Notes: generated by a model from the sequence alone, not told the origin. A stretch of 64,000 bases of DNA from Dictyobacter arantiisoli (GCF_008326305.1 NZ_BIXY01000013.1:37868-101867), one strand, 5' to 3'; positions 20,034 through 28,612 are shown, counted from the stretch's first letter. Program-made: numbers and translations.

Positions 20034-21395
20034 CTAGCTACGAATGAAGTTCAGGACCTCATCACGTTTCTGCTCCAGCAATTCCTGGGTTTTGGCCTCG
20101 GCGTTCAGGCGCAGCAGTGGCTCGGTGTTGGATGAGCGTACATTAAACCACCAGTCGCCATAGTCGAAGGTCAGACCGTCCAGATCATCCACTGATTTCG
20201 CGGTCTTCCCGAAGTGCTCCTGTAGCGATTTTAGCTTGCTCTGTGCGTCGCTGACCGTGCTATTAATCTCTCCACTACGTACCCAGTGATCGAGTGGCTT
20301 GATAATCTCGGAGAGAGGCTTGTCTTCAATTGAGACCAGTTCCAGCAAGATCAGCAGAGCGATCAGACCAGAGTCGGCGAACCAGTTGTCACGGAAATAG
20401 AAGTGACCGGAATGTTCACCACCGAAGATGCCATTGGCCTTGCGCATATCGGCTTTGATAAAGGAGTGACCGACGCGGGTACGCAGCCCTTTACCGCCTA
20501 ATTCCTCGATCAATTCTGGTACGCTCTTAGAAACGATTAGGTTGTAGAGAATAGTTGAGCCTGGCTGTTTGCGGAGGAGGCTGTTTGCAACCATTGCCGT
20601 AACCATTGAGCCATCGACCAGATCTCCATGCTCATCAACCGGGAACATACGATCAGCATCGCCATCAAAGGCTGCTCCCAGGTCTGCTCCTACTTCACGC
20701 ACTTTCTTCTGCACATCAACCATATTCTCTGGTTCAATCGGGCTGGCGGGATGATGGGGGAAGGTGCCATCCAGTTCAAAGTAGAGGGGCACCAATTCGC
20801 AGGGCAGGTGTTTGAAGACACGTGGCATGATCAAGCCAGCCATACCGTTGCCTGCATCTACCACAACCTTCAAGGGTTTAATCTTTGTGACATCGATAAA
20901 GGAAAGGGCATGCTGGACATAATCATCGATCACATCTTGCTGCGTGACCGTCCCTTTTTTGGCGGGCTCGGTAATGTTTCCACTGACCGCCAGATCCCGA
21001 ATATCTCCCAGACCCGTATCCAGGCTGATTGGACGAGCTTCGGCACGGCAGAATTTGATACCGTTATATTTTCCGGGATTGTGTGAAGCAGTCACCATGG
21101 CTCCCGCAGGATACGAGAATTTGCCAACCGCGAAATAAAGGCCGTCCGTAGTAATCTGACCCAGTTCGATTACATTGACACCCTGGTCGCTGATACCTTT
21201 GATCAAGGATGCTGCAATCTGAGGGGAAGAGACACGCATATCGCGACCAACCGCAATCTCAGGTACATTGAGGTACTGAGCAGCGGCGCGCCCGATGAGA
21301 TAAGCCGTCTCTTCATTCAACGTTTCTCCATAAACCCCACGTACATCATACGCTTTGAAGATAGAGGGATCAACTGTGGCATGAGAAGTACTCAT
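20034..21395 (-). CDS. phosphomannomutase/phosphoglucomutase
   Basis: This alpha-D-phosphohexomutase interconverts hexose 1- and 6-phosphates for polysaccharide and nucleotide-sugar synthesis. Motifs: FKAYDVRGVYGE at the N-terminus, the phosphoserine loop TASHNPGKYNGIK (Ser about 104), the metal loop DGDADR, sugar loop GGEHSGHF and the C-terminal phosphate loop RSSNTEPLLRLN. An upstream ATG at 21455 is in frame but only abuts AAAGGAG with no spacer, and the 20 extra residues do not belong to the family. I therefore use the ATG at 21395, though its own ribosome binding site is weak. Confidence 0.92.
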   Translation of the reverse strand: MSTSHATVDPSIFKAYDVRGVYGETLNEETAYLIGRAAAQYLNVPEIAVGRDMRVSSPQIAASLIKGISDQGVNVIELGQITTDGLYFAVGKFSYPAGAMVTASHNPGKYNGIKFCRAEARPISLDTGLGDIRDLAVSGNITEPAKKGTVTQQDVIDDYVQHALSFIDVTKIKPLKVVVDAGNGMAGLIMPRVFKHLPCELVPLYFELDGTFPHHPASPIEPENMVDVQKKVREVGADLGAAFDGDADRMFPVDEHGDLVDGSMVTAMVANSLLRKQPGSTILYNLIVSKSVPELIEELGGKGLRTRVGHSFIKADMRKANGIFGGEHSGHFYFRDNWFADSGLIALLILLELVSIEDKPLSEIIKPLDHWVRSGEINSTVSDAQSKLKSLQEHFGKTAKSVDDLDGLTFDYGDWWFNVRSSNTEPLLRLNAEAKTQELLEQKRDEVLNFIRS

Positions 21396-21522
21396 GATTA
21401 TGTGTGATTCTTCGCTGACTCTCTGTGGAATACACAGAGATGGGCGAAGAGTCATCTCCTTTCTTGACAGAACGCTATGTGAATGTAGCCAGAAATCCTG
21501 TATGGTTCTGAACTAACGCTTC

Positions 21523-22089
21523 TCACAGAGTAAGTGTTTTCCATATTTCAAGCAGCACCCATAGTTCGCCTGTGCTGCGGGGATCGTATATTTGTCCCAC
21601 TTCGCTGAAGCCTACCTTTTGGAAGGCCCTGCGCGATGGATGATTTGCCAGCGCCGTCTCCGCGTACACGCGCCGTATGCCTGGCAAGGTGAAGAGATAG
21701 CGCACTAGCGTCCGAATCGCCTCTGGTCCATATCCCTGGCCCCATTTGTCTTTATTACCCAGACCCAGGCCGACTTCAACCTGTCCCAGCCGATTATCGA
21801 CATTGAAATAGGTAATAGTGCCGATAGGGGTGCGTTGTTCATCTTCAATAATAAACCAGAATTGACGTCCATTGCCACGGACATAGTTGCGTTCAAAGGT
21901 TGGCAAAAACTCAATCATCGATCTCGAATAAGGACGATGCATATCGTAGCGCCAGACTTCGTCATCGCGCTCCCAGTGAAAGACGGTATTCGCATCCTTC
22001 AAGGCGGGGCGGCGCAAATGGATGCGTTCACCCTGTAAGAGCTGTTCCTGACCTGATCCTGTCGTTTTATCGCTTTGTAGCTCTGTCAT
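21523..22089 (-). CDS. GNAT family acetyltransferase (RimJ/RimL type)
   Basis: This is a 188-residue single-domain acetyltransferase. The RimJ/RimL-like features are RIHLRRPALKDANTVFHW near the N-terminus, the acetyl-CoA loop LGNKDKWGQGYGPEAI, and the closing NHPSRRAFQKVGF. Its ATG overlaps the deoB stop codon as ATGA, which implies translational coupling in the pfk-deoB-GNAT unit. The substrate is unknown; small molecules or protein N-termini are both possible. Confidence 0.88.
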   Translation of the reverse strand: MTELQSDKTTGSGQEQLLQGERIHLRRPALKDANTVFHWERDDEVWRYDMHRPYSRSMIEFLPTFERNYVRGNGRQFWFIIEDEQRTPIGTITYFNVDNRLGQVEVGLGLGNKDKWGQGYGPEAIRTLVRYLFTLPGIRRVYAETALANHPSRRAFQKVGFSEVGQIYDPRSTGELWVLLEIWKTLTL

Positions 22090-23267
22090 AACAACCCCAG
22101 CGTACTTGCAAAACTCGTTCCTGCGGTCAAGGCTTCGACCCTAAATGCCTCTGCCACTGTCTGCCCAAGGTCCGCGAAAGTAGGGAGCACTCCCAGATTT
22201 ACCCCTGACCGCACTGGCTCTCCGTAGGCCAGCAGGGGCACACATTCGCGTGTATGATCGGTACCGCGATACGTAGGGTCAACGCCATGATCCGCAGTAA
22301 AGAACAATGCATCGTCTGGACGCATACGTTTTTGTACCAGTGGAAGCCATTGATCCACCTCGCGTAAAGCCTGGGCGTAGCCCTGACTATCCCGGCGATG
22401 TCCCCACAACATATCAAATTCTACCAGATTCACGAAAAGGAGGCCAGTGAAGTCTTGCTCCAGGAACTTGAGTGTTGAGGCCATGCCTTCACGATTGGTT
22501 TCAGTATGATCACATTGGGTGATACTGCGTCCTGCGAAGAGGTCCTCAATCTTGCCCAGGCCAATCACATCTTTGCCTGCTGCCGCTAAGCGATCCAAGA
22601 GCGTAATGCCTGTGGGGGCCAGCGAGAAGTCGCGGCGATGTTCTGTGCGTTTGAAGGTGCCGGGCTTGCCAATAAACGGACGGGCAATCACTCGTCCGAC
22701 CGCATGATTACCGGTAAGCATAGCACGTGCAATCTCACAGATATGATACAACTCAGCGAGCGGGATGATATCCTGGTGAGCAGCGATCTGGAAGACGCTG
22801 TCGGCCGATGTGTAGAGAATAGGCGATCCTGTGCGCATATGTTCTTCACCCAGCTCTCTAATGATCTCAGTGCCGGATGAGACCTTGTTCCCAATGACTT
22901 TGTGCCCGATCTTTTGCTCAAACTCTGCAACGATAGCGGCGGGGAAGCCATCGGGATAGGTTGGCAGGGCCTTGGAGAGGACTACCCCTGTCATTTCCCA
23001 GTGTCCGGTCGTGCTATCTTTGCCTGCCGCGGCCGAGGCCATACGTCCATAGGCACCTGCCACATCTGCCCGTGGGGGGGTCCCCAGGATGGGTGTGATA
23101 TTGCCAAGTCCAAGACGACCCAGATTGGGGAGTTCCAGGCCACCGATTGCCTGCGCGCAGTGTTCAAGCGAACTGGCTCCTTCATCTCCATATGCTCGTG
23201 CATCGGGATTTTCGCCAGCTCCTACGCCATCCAGCACGATAACAATTGCTCGCTTTAGTTGTGTCAT
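22086..23267 (-). CDS. deoB: phosphopentomutase
   Basis: DeoB converts ribose 1-phosphate and deoxyribose 1-phosphate to the 5-phosphates during nucleoside salvage. It belongs to the alkaline phosphatase superfamily. The N-terminal metal motif VLDGVGAGENPDA (12-24), GKDSTTGHWEM (about 87) with the phosphorylatable Thr, and the late metal blocks VEFDMLWGHRRD and FFTADHGVDPT are present. Length (393 aa) is standard. AAGGAT precedes the ATG by 8 bases. It lies between pfk (1-base gap) and a GNAT gene (4-base overlap). Confidence 0.96.
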   Translation of the reverse strand: MTQLKRAIVIVLDGVGAGENPDARAYGDEGASSLEHCAQAIGGLELPNLGRLGLGNITPILGTPPRADVAGAYGRMASAAAGKDSTTGHWEMTGVVLSKALPTYPDGFPAAIVAEFEQKIGHKVIGNKVSSGTEIIRELGEEHMRTGSPILYTSADSVFQIAAHQDIIPLAELYHICEIARAMLTGNHAVGRVIARPFIGKPGTFKRTEHRRDFSLAPTGITLLDRLAAAGKDVIGLGKIEDLFAGRSITQCDHTETNREGMASTLKFLEQDFTGLLFVNLVEFDMLWGHRRDSQGYAQALREVDQWLPLVQKRMRPDDALFFTADHGVDPTYRGTDHTRECVPLLAYGEPVRSGVNLGVLPTFADLGQTVAEAFRVEALTAGTSFASTLGLL

Positions 23268-23268
23268 A

Positions 23269-24474
23269 TTACTGTATCCTTGTCATTTCCAGTTTGCTAG
23301 CGGGGATCAGTGGTGCACCAATCAATGGTAACGCATAGTTATAAAAGGCCTGCGTGACCATAGTTTTATCTGCATTTAAGTAATGGTCTGGTATCAACCG
23401 TTGGACGTTCGCGACCGTATCAAGATCAGCCAGTCCAGTGGTGCAATGATAGTCTGGTTCGGTGTGTCGCACCAACGTTATCATCTTATCACTTTCGCCA
23501 GCCAGTAGGGCTTGTACACCCATCTTGCCGACGAGATAAGCCTCCTCCTGGTCCGGTTTGGAGATGCTGGTGGATGACATCCGTTGGAGATCCCCTGGTT
23601 TGTCGAAGCGGGCGCGGATCTTTAGTTCGCGTTTGACCAGTTCGACAAGATATTGGGCTGCTCCACTGAGCAAAGGATGCTGAAAAGCATCCAGGCCAGC
23701 CTGTCCGGCTGTTCCTAATGCCTGTCCTTTATCGTCACGCATCGCTTCGGCTACGACAATAATCACGTAGCCCAGACGTCGATAGATATCCTCAACCTGG
23801 GTCAGGAATGTCTGTTCGCGGAAAGGTTGTTCGGGTAAGAGCAAAATATGGGGTGCGTCTGTTTCGCTGCGCTTGCCCAATGCTGCAGATGCTGTGAGCC
23901 AACCTGCATCACGTCCCATTGTTTCGATAACCTTCACTGGATAATGCCAGGGAATTGAGAGCGTGTTCAGCGTGGAGTCTTGCGTCGCCTGGGCGATAAA
24001 GCGGGCCGCGCTTCCATAACCGGGGCAGTGATCGGTAAACGGCAGGTCGTTATCAATTGTTTTGGGAATACTGAGTATGTAGAGCTCATAATTGGCCTGA
24101 CGGGCCGCCTGCGCGATTTGATGTGCGGTATCAGCCGAGTCGTTGCCACCAATGTAGAGCAGATAGCGGATGTCATAGCGTTTCAGGATCTCGATGGTGC
24201 GCTCCAGATCGTGGGGTTGCAATTTATAACGGCACGAACCCAGGGCGGCGGATGGCGTGTGTACCAGTTGAGGCCAGATAGAGCTCGGCTGCTGGCGTAG
24301 ATCGATAATATCTTCTTTAAGCAGACCCTCAATGCCGTGATGCATGCCATAGATACCGTTGATGCGTTGACTGGTCAGAGCTGCCTCAACCGCGCCAACC
24401 AGGCTGGCATTAATGACCGCGGTGGCACCGCCGGATTGCCCAATGATCAAGTTTCCAGAATGTATAGATGACAA
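23269..24474 (-). CDS. pfk: 6-phosphofructokinase, predicted pyrophosphate-dependent
   Basis: The enzyme phosphorylates fructose 6-phosphate. The fold is clear from IIGQSGGATAVINASLVG, PKTIDNDL and ETMGRDAGWL. The phosphoryl-donor positions are those of PPi enzymes: the ATP-type GGDGS loop is GGNDS (109-113, Asp at 112) and the ATP-type PGTIDND is PKTIDND (Lys138). This predicts pyrophosphate as donor and a reversible step. The start is TTG, with AGAGGA 7 bases upstream. It heads the tight unit pfk-deoB-GNAT and is divergent from a nucleoside hydrolase gene. Confidence 0.92.
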   Translation of the reverse strand: MSSIHSGNLIIGQSGGATAVINASLVGAVEAALTSQRINGIYGMHHGIEGLLKEDIIDLRQQPSSIWPQLVHTPSAALGSCRYKLQPHDLERTIEILKRYDIRYLLYIGGNDSADTAHQIAQAARQANYELYILSIPKTIDNDLPFTDHCPGYGSAARFIAQATQDSTLNTLSIPWHYPVKVIETMGRDAGWLTASAALGKRSETDAPHILLLPEQPFREQTFLTQVEDIYRRLGYVIIVVAEAMRDDKGQALGTAGQAGLDAFQHPLLSGAAQYLVELVKRELKIRARFDKPGDLQRMSSTSISKPDQEEAYLVGKMGVQALLAGESDKMITLVRHTEPDYHCTTGLADLDTVANVQRLIPDHYLNADKTMVTQAFYNYALPLIGAPLIPASKLEMTRIQ

Positions 24475-24704
24475 AGTAGTATCCTCTTCGTTTACTAGCT
24501 GTCGCAGCTATGATTTACCAACGTTATTATAACAATGCCACTGCTATGCGTCGAGTATTTATGGGAGCTTATCAGGAATTTCAGCATAATCGGCTGTGCG
24601 ACTGTAAATATACTTCTATGCTCTGGTGCATGAAGCTACTCATCTTTTCATTCATCGAGCATCTTACACATTGGCGATAGTTCTGCCAGGGAGTGAGTTG
24701 GTAT

Positions 24705-25637
24705 ATGAGACAAAAAATTATCCTTGACTGTGATCCCGGCCATGATGATGCGATTGCTTTATTGTTGGCGGCCCGCCATCCAGCACTGGAACTGCTGGCC
24801 GTGACAACTGTAGCCGGGAATCAGTCGGTAGAGAAAACCTCTCTGAATGCGTTAAAGATCTGTTCGCTGGCTCATATTGAGCAGGTCCCTATTTCAAAAG
24901 GGATGAATCAGCCCTTGATTCGCCGGGCCAGGCATGCTGCCGATATCCATGGCGACTCTGGTCTGGATGGACCTGCTCTTCCCACGCCTTATCTTTCATT
25001 GACTTCCCAACATGCGGTCGATGTGCTGATTGATCTGCTCTTACAATCGGATGGAGATATTATTCTGATACCAACCGGACCCCTGACTAACATCGCTACT
25101 GCCATGCGACGCGCACCAGCAATTATCCCTAAAATCAAAGCCATCTCGCTGATGGGGGGGGCGATCAGTGTGGGGAATGTCACGGCCAGCGCGGAGTTTA
25201 ATATCTGGGCTGATCCTGAGGCGGCAGCGCTTGTCTTCGCGTGTGGTCGACCAATCACAATGGTTCCCTTAGAGGTGACCCATCAGGCATTGGCAACGGA
25301 AGCAATCATGCAGCGTTTACAGGCTATGCATCAAGCGGTGCCAGATTTTGTCATAGATCTCATGCGCTACTTTGGTGAATCCTATCGGCAGGTTTTTGGC
25401 TTTGCTGCTCCTCCCCTGCACGATCCTTGCGCTGTTGCAGCGGTTATTGATCCTGATATCATAGTTTCTAAAGATATGCATGTAGATATTGAAACGCGTG
25501 GAGAGTGGACAGAAGGACGTACGGTCTGTGATCTCTATGGCAAGACTGGACTGCCTCCAAATGTACAGGTAGGCTATGCCTTGCACGTTGAACGTTTCTG
25601 GGATCTCTTGCTGGAGACGTTGGCACTTTATGCCTGA
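24705..25637 (+). CDS. inosine-uridine preferring nucleoside hydrolase
   Basis: This N-ribohydrolase splits nucleosides to base and ribose. The calcium-binding signature LDCDPGHDDAIAL (7-19) is at the N-terminus; IPTGPLTNIATAM, the NVTASAEFNIWADPEAA block and the late ligand Asp in PPLHDPCAVA are all present. Length (310 aa) is standard. An in-frame GTG at 24693 is possible, but it overlaps the GGGAG motif that serves the ATG. It is divergent from pfk-deoB, and together these genes make a ribose salvage route. Confidence 0.93.
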   Translation: MRQKIILDCDPGHDDAIALLLAARHPALELLAVTTVAGNQSVEKTSLNALKICSLAHIEQVPISKGMNQPLIRRARHAADIHGDSGLDGPALPTPYLSLTSQHAVDVLIDLLLQSDGDIILIPTGPLTNIATAMRRAPAIIPKIKAISLMGGAISVGNVTASAEFNIWADPEAAALVFACGRPITMVPLEVTHQALATEAIMQRLQAMHQAVPDFVIDLMRYFGESYRQVFGFAAPPLHDPCAVAAVIDPDIIVSKDMHVDIETRGEWTEGRTVCDLYGKTGLPPNVQVGYALHVERFWDLLLETLALYA

Positions 25638-25741
25638 ATGGAAACGCTGTTTGCGGTTAATATTTGTAGGATAGAGAGGCCCCAACCATGAGAGGAAGGG
25701 GCTGCCATTGCGACTCCAGGATGCAAAAGACAAGATCTTAT

Positions 25742-26515
25742 TTAAATTTGATAATCCATTTCCCAGGGATCTTTGCCATTCCAGCCTTGCGTGAGTTCCT
25801 GGTGCTTTTCGAGCGTTTCACCGCCTTTGACGAGAAGTTCCGCTGGTTTGGAGACGACAACCGAGTTGGGGGGCACTGATTCCAGTACGAGCGTCATGCC
25901 ACCGATTTTGCTGCCTTTGCCAATGGTGATAGGACCGAGGATAGCAGCTCCCACCCCAATCGTGACATCATCTTCAATGGTTGGATGGCGTTTGGGCTTG
26001 CGGAATGGGCTGGGTCGCCACCAACCTGTTGCTCCCAGCGTAACCTGATGGTAAAGCATGACGTTATCACCGATAACTGCCGTTTCGCCGATCACGACAC
26101 CTGCTCCGTGGTCAATAAAGAAGCGTTTCCCAATTTGAGCTCCGGGATGAATTTCGATACCGCCCGTAAGCACACGTGCAAACTGTGATATCAGACGTGG
26201 GATAAAGGGAATGTGCGCTTTATAGAGTGCATGTGCCCCACGGTGGAACAGGATCGCCCAGAGTCCTTGATAAAGCAAGGCTTCAATGATGTTCTTACAT
26301 GCCGGATCTTTTTCAAAGATAACATCGATATCGTCAGACCAGCGTGTTCTCTTGCGTGGCGTTTTCTCTGGAACGGGAATGAAGATGCCTGGTGGAAGTT
26401 CAGGCAACGATGAAATCTCCTCACCACCATCTATCATGGTCGGGCTTTGCTCGTTTTCTTGTGCATCCAGAGGAGTGCCTGTTTCCTGTGATGCACCATT
26501 AGGTCCCTGTGACAT
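25742..26515 (-). CDS. cysE: serine O-acetyltransferase (CysE-like)
   Basis: It makes O-acetylserine, the acceptor for cysteine synthesis. The catalytic left-handed beta-helix has hexapeptide repeats from IEIHPGAQIG onward, with the conserved FIDHGAGVVIGETAVIG, HQVTLGATG and KRHPTIEDDVTIG blocks of CysE. The N-terminal 75 residues are low-complexity, and the domain before the beta-helix is shorter than in enteric CysE, resembling the plant/Bacillus short form. The frame continues to a TTG at 26599, but the ATG at 26515 is preferred. It converges on the nucleoside hydrolase. Confidence 0.9.
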   Translation of the reverse strand: MSQGPNGASQETGTPLDAQENEQSPTMIDGGEEISSLPELPPGIFIPVPEKTPRKRTRWSDDIDVIFEKDPACKNIIEALLYQGLWAILFHRGAHALYKAHIPFIPRLISQFARVLTGGIEIHPGAQIGKRFFIDHGAGVVIGETAVIGDNVMLYHQVTLGATGWWRPSPFRKPKRHPTIEDDVTIGVGAAILGPITIGKGSKIGGMTLVLESVPPNSVVVSKPAELLVKGGETLEKHQELTQGWNGKDPWEMDYQI

Positions 26516-26683
26516 ACCTGTTCGTGTCCTTTTCTCTCGATGACAATATCTGTCTAGGTCTTCTCTTTGGAGTGTAGGACAGGGATTTCTGCTTGTCAAG
26601 TCTGTTTAGTTCTCCATTTCAGCATCCAAAAATGGAAACTCAACGAATTTTTCGAATTTTGAGAAAAATTGCTTGATAAGCTA

Positions 26684-26712
26684 TTGACAATTCGCAAGCA
26701 CTCCGGTATACT
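26684..26712 (+). promoter_or_regulatory. promoter of tRNA-His
   Basis: A near-consensus sigma-70 promoter: TTGACA (26684-26689), a 17-bp spacer, and TATACT (26707-26712), about 34 bases before the tRNA. The spacing is optimal. Confidence 0.85.
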
Positions 26713-26745
26713 GTCGAAGTGCTAAGAAATGAGCACACAAAACGT

Positions 26746-26822
26746 GGTGACCGTAGCTCAATAGGCGGAGCTCTGGATTGTGGCTCCAGTGGTTGTGGGT
26801 TCGAGCCCCATCGGTCACCCCA
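26746..26822 (+). tRNA. tRNA-His (GTG)
   Basis: The cloverleaf folds fully by hand: acceptor GTGACCG with CGGTCAC, D stem GCTC/GAGC, and anticodon stem CTGGA/TCCAG. The anticodon GTG is at 26780-26782, and the T stem GTGGG/CCCAT encloses TTCGAGC. The extra 5' G (position -1, 26746) opposite C73, the histidine identity element, is present. CCA is encoded (26820-26822). It has its own promoter and terminator. Confidence 0.96.
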
Positions 26823-26824
26823 CT

Positions 26825-26866
26825 AAAAACGCGCTGTATCCCTTAAAAGATACAGCGCGTTTTTTT
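26825..26866 (+). terminator. intrinsic terminator of tRNA-His
   Basis: A perfect 16-bp inverted repeat (26825-26840 with 26849-26864) with an 8-nt loop and a T-run. It begins three bases after the encoded CCA. Confidence 0.9.
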
Positions 26867-26905
26867 ATGTGTCTCTAGTATGTCTGCACCATATAAAAAT
26901 AAAAA

Positions 26906-26938
26906 AGGCTGTGTTTATCAAGTTGATAAACATAGCCT
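26906..26938 (-). terminator. leftward intrinsic terminator
   Basis: The arms 26906-26921 and 26923-26938 pair over 14-16 bp with a single G-T. Read leftward, the stem is followed by six T and a further T-rich stretch. It should stop a leftward transcript coming from the palindromic repeat region, where no protein gene is evident. Confidence 0.65.
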
Positions 26939-26984
26939 GAAGAACATGATGTGTTTGATTCCCATGCTCTCCACGATCTCTGTG

Positions 26985-27076
26985 CATGAGTTTTCGCACC
27001 TGCGGTGCTCAAAACAGTTTTTAGTGTGTGGTGCAGGAAAGGTGCACAGCACCTTTCCTGCACCACACACTAAAAA
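26985..27076 (+). repeat. 92-bp palindromic repeat, copy A
   Basis: The unit consists of a conserved 28-base lead (CATGAGTTTTCGCAC, five variable bases, then GTGCTCAA, which can itself form a GCAC/GTGC hairpin) and a perfect inverted repeat. The 28-bp arms are 27018-27045 and 27049-27076, with a 3-nt loop ACA. Copy B lies in inverted orientation at 27183-27274. Confidence 0.9.
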
Positions 27077-27080
27077 GGGC

Positions 27081-27100
27081 GCAGGCGCACAAGCGCCTGC
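27081..27100. repeat. short GC-rich hairpin between the two palindromic repeats
   Basis: GCAGGCGC (27081-27088) and GCGCCTGC (27093-27100) are perfectly complementary around a 4-nt loop. It lies in the 106-bp spacer separating repeat copies A and B. Confidence 0.7.
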
Positions 27101-27182
27101 CAGTCAGGGAGCAGCAAGATCCCGATGATACTGAGAGTCTGACACATTCTGAGCAAATACAGCCCTCCCATCCCCATGCACA

Positions 27183-27274
27183 AAATTATAGTATGTGATA
27201 CAGGAAATGTTCTTTGAACATTTCCTGTATCACATACTATAATTTGTTGAGCACCTTGCGTGCGAAAACTCATG
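27183..27274 (-). repeat. 92-bp palindromic repeat, copy B (inverted)
   Basis: Read leftward it has the same order as copy A: CATGAGTTTTCGCAC, five variable bases, GTGCTCAA, then a perfect palindrome. The 30-bp arms are 27183-27212 and 27216-27245, with a 3-nt loop. About 21 of 28 arm positions match copy A, and the differences are mirrored in the opposite arm, so pairing is kept in both copies. Confidence 0.9.
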
Positions 27275-27468
27275 TGCAAGAACAGATATTTTTCTCTACA
27301 GGACGATTGATCAATTTTCTTGACAAAGAGCTTTTGGGAACTTATGATTGTTTAACGATAATTATCCCATTAAAAGAAACACACAGCGCAACCCCTTTTA
27401 TAAAGCCTGTGTCTTTTCTATCTACCCCAGATTTATTTCCGTCACCTTTTGCGTTTGGAGAAAAACAT

Positions 27469-28332
27469 ATGTTCGAACCGTTACGTTTCAATAAGCTCCT
27501 CAAAGCTATTCCGGGCTTAGACCATCTACAACTCACACCCAGGGCTGCGCATCACGCGAAATCTCCTATCTATGCCCATATCAGAGAAGAAGTTGATGTT
27601 GAAAAGGTCAAGCGTACAGCGCATGGCGCGCAGGAGACGCATATACATGAGGATATCAAAAAAGATATCAAAGTGACGCCAGCGCGTGGTCAGCATGCTA
27701 CTGAAGTGCAAAAGAACGTCAGTAAAGATATCAAGATTAAGCAAGTGCAACAGGTCAATGGAAAAACTATTCATACCTCAGAAACACTAACCCATGTGCA
27801 AACGCAGACTTCTGAGACGTTAGCGCATGTTCATGCGACCTCGTTTGCCGTTGCCTCAATCGAGATGACCCCACCGCATCCACCACGTGAAGATACCCCG
27901 ATCTATCTGCAAACGCATCGCCATCTGGTCTATAAATTGGATACGCCCTGTGCTATTTGTGGTGTACGCCAGAGCACCCTGCATGATTCCACAGAGAACC
28001 CGTTTGGTGCTCAGGACATAGAAACCCATCATTATCCCATTGAGCGCAGTTTACTCAACGCCTGTGATCCCAAAAAAATTCATCTGATGTTTCCCCAGGT
28101 AAAAGATCACCAGACATTAGAAGACTTTATTGATTCAGAAGCAAACATCATGGTGCTTTGTGATATCCATCATCGCCATCCCCACTATGGAATTCATCAT
28201 TTGCTGGCGCAGGACTTCTTTATCCAACCTTATCTGTTTGGTGGTTATCAGGTTGTGGCGGATGCAGCAGATGCGGCGAAAGTATTAGCTACCAACGAAC
28301 GTGTGATCCACACACATAGCGCCCATAATTAA
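27469..28332 (+). CDS. HNH-like zinc-motif protein, function unknown
   Basis: The ATG at 27469 has GGAG 8 bases upstream; the frame is open further 5', into repeat copy B, but no earlier start is supported. The N-terminal 30 residues are unremarkable. Residues about 40-135 are a polar, repetitive stretch rich in His, Thr, Gln and Lys, with echoes such as DIKKDIK/KDIKIK and TSETLTHV/TSETLAHV. The C-terminal half has Cys161-x2-Cys164, a His-His at about 187-188 in ETHHYPIE, and an Asn before LCDIHHR. That order fits an HNH (treble-clef) nuclease-like fold. Catalytic ability is unproven. The adjacent palindromic repeats could be its target or its mobile context. Confidence 0.6.
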   Translation: MFEPLRFNKLLKAIPGLDHLQLTPRAAHHAKSPIYAHIREEVDVEKVKRTAHGAQETHIHEDIKKDIKVTPARGQHATEVQKNVSKDIKIKQVQQVNGKTIHTSETLTHVQTQTSETLAHVHATSFAVASIEMTPPHPPREDTPIYLQTHRHLVYKLDTPCAICGVRQSTLHDSTENPFGAQDIETHHYPIERSLLNACDPKKIHLMFPQVKDHQTLEDFIDSEANIMVLCDIHHRHPHYGIHHLLAQDFFIQPYLFGGYQVVADAADAAKVLATNERVIHTHSAHN

Positions 28333-28402
28333 CTTCTGGTGCTGACAATGTTGTGTCTATAATCAATGGCAACAAATTCGAGTCGTCTATCGTCACTACT
28401 TT

Positions 28403-28478
28403 ATGACTGTGGGTGTTATCCATCATGATTGCTGTGGTTTTAGGAAGTTTCACTGGATACGGGCTGACCCACAGTCAT
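28403..28478. repeat. nested inverted repeat, possible structured RNA or mini-element
   Basis: ATGACTGTGGGT (28403-28414) pairs perfectly with 28467-28478, and inside it TATCCA (28417-28422) pairs with TGGATA (28454-28459). The result is a two-part stem with a 31-nt apical loop, 70 bases beyond the HNH-like gene. Confidence 0.6.
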
Positions 28479-28612
28479 TATTCTCTTTTGCTGCAGCATA
28501 TGCTCGCATAAAATAAGGGAACAAGGTCACGTTTCTGCTACGGCTGAGTAGATTATTACTATTACCTCAGCACTCTTTTTTTATAGAAGAGATGCCAGAG
28601 AAGCTGAGTTTT

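Noticed and set aside
26875..27279. Small leftward frames within the palindromic repeats
   Set aside because: They translate inverted repeats and hairpins, without start signals; a non-coding transcript is the better explanation.
26746..28478. Integrative element inserted at tRNA-His
   Set aside because: The tRNA is intact with its own terminator, no integrase is present, and no duplicate of the tRNA 3' end was found downstream.
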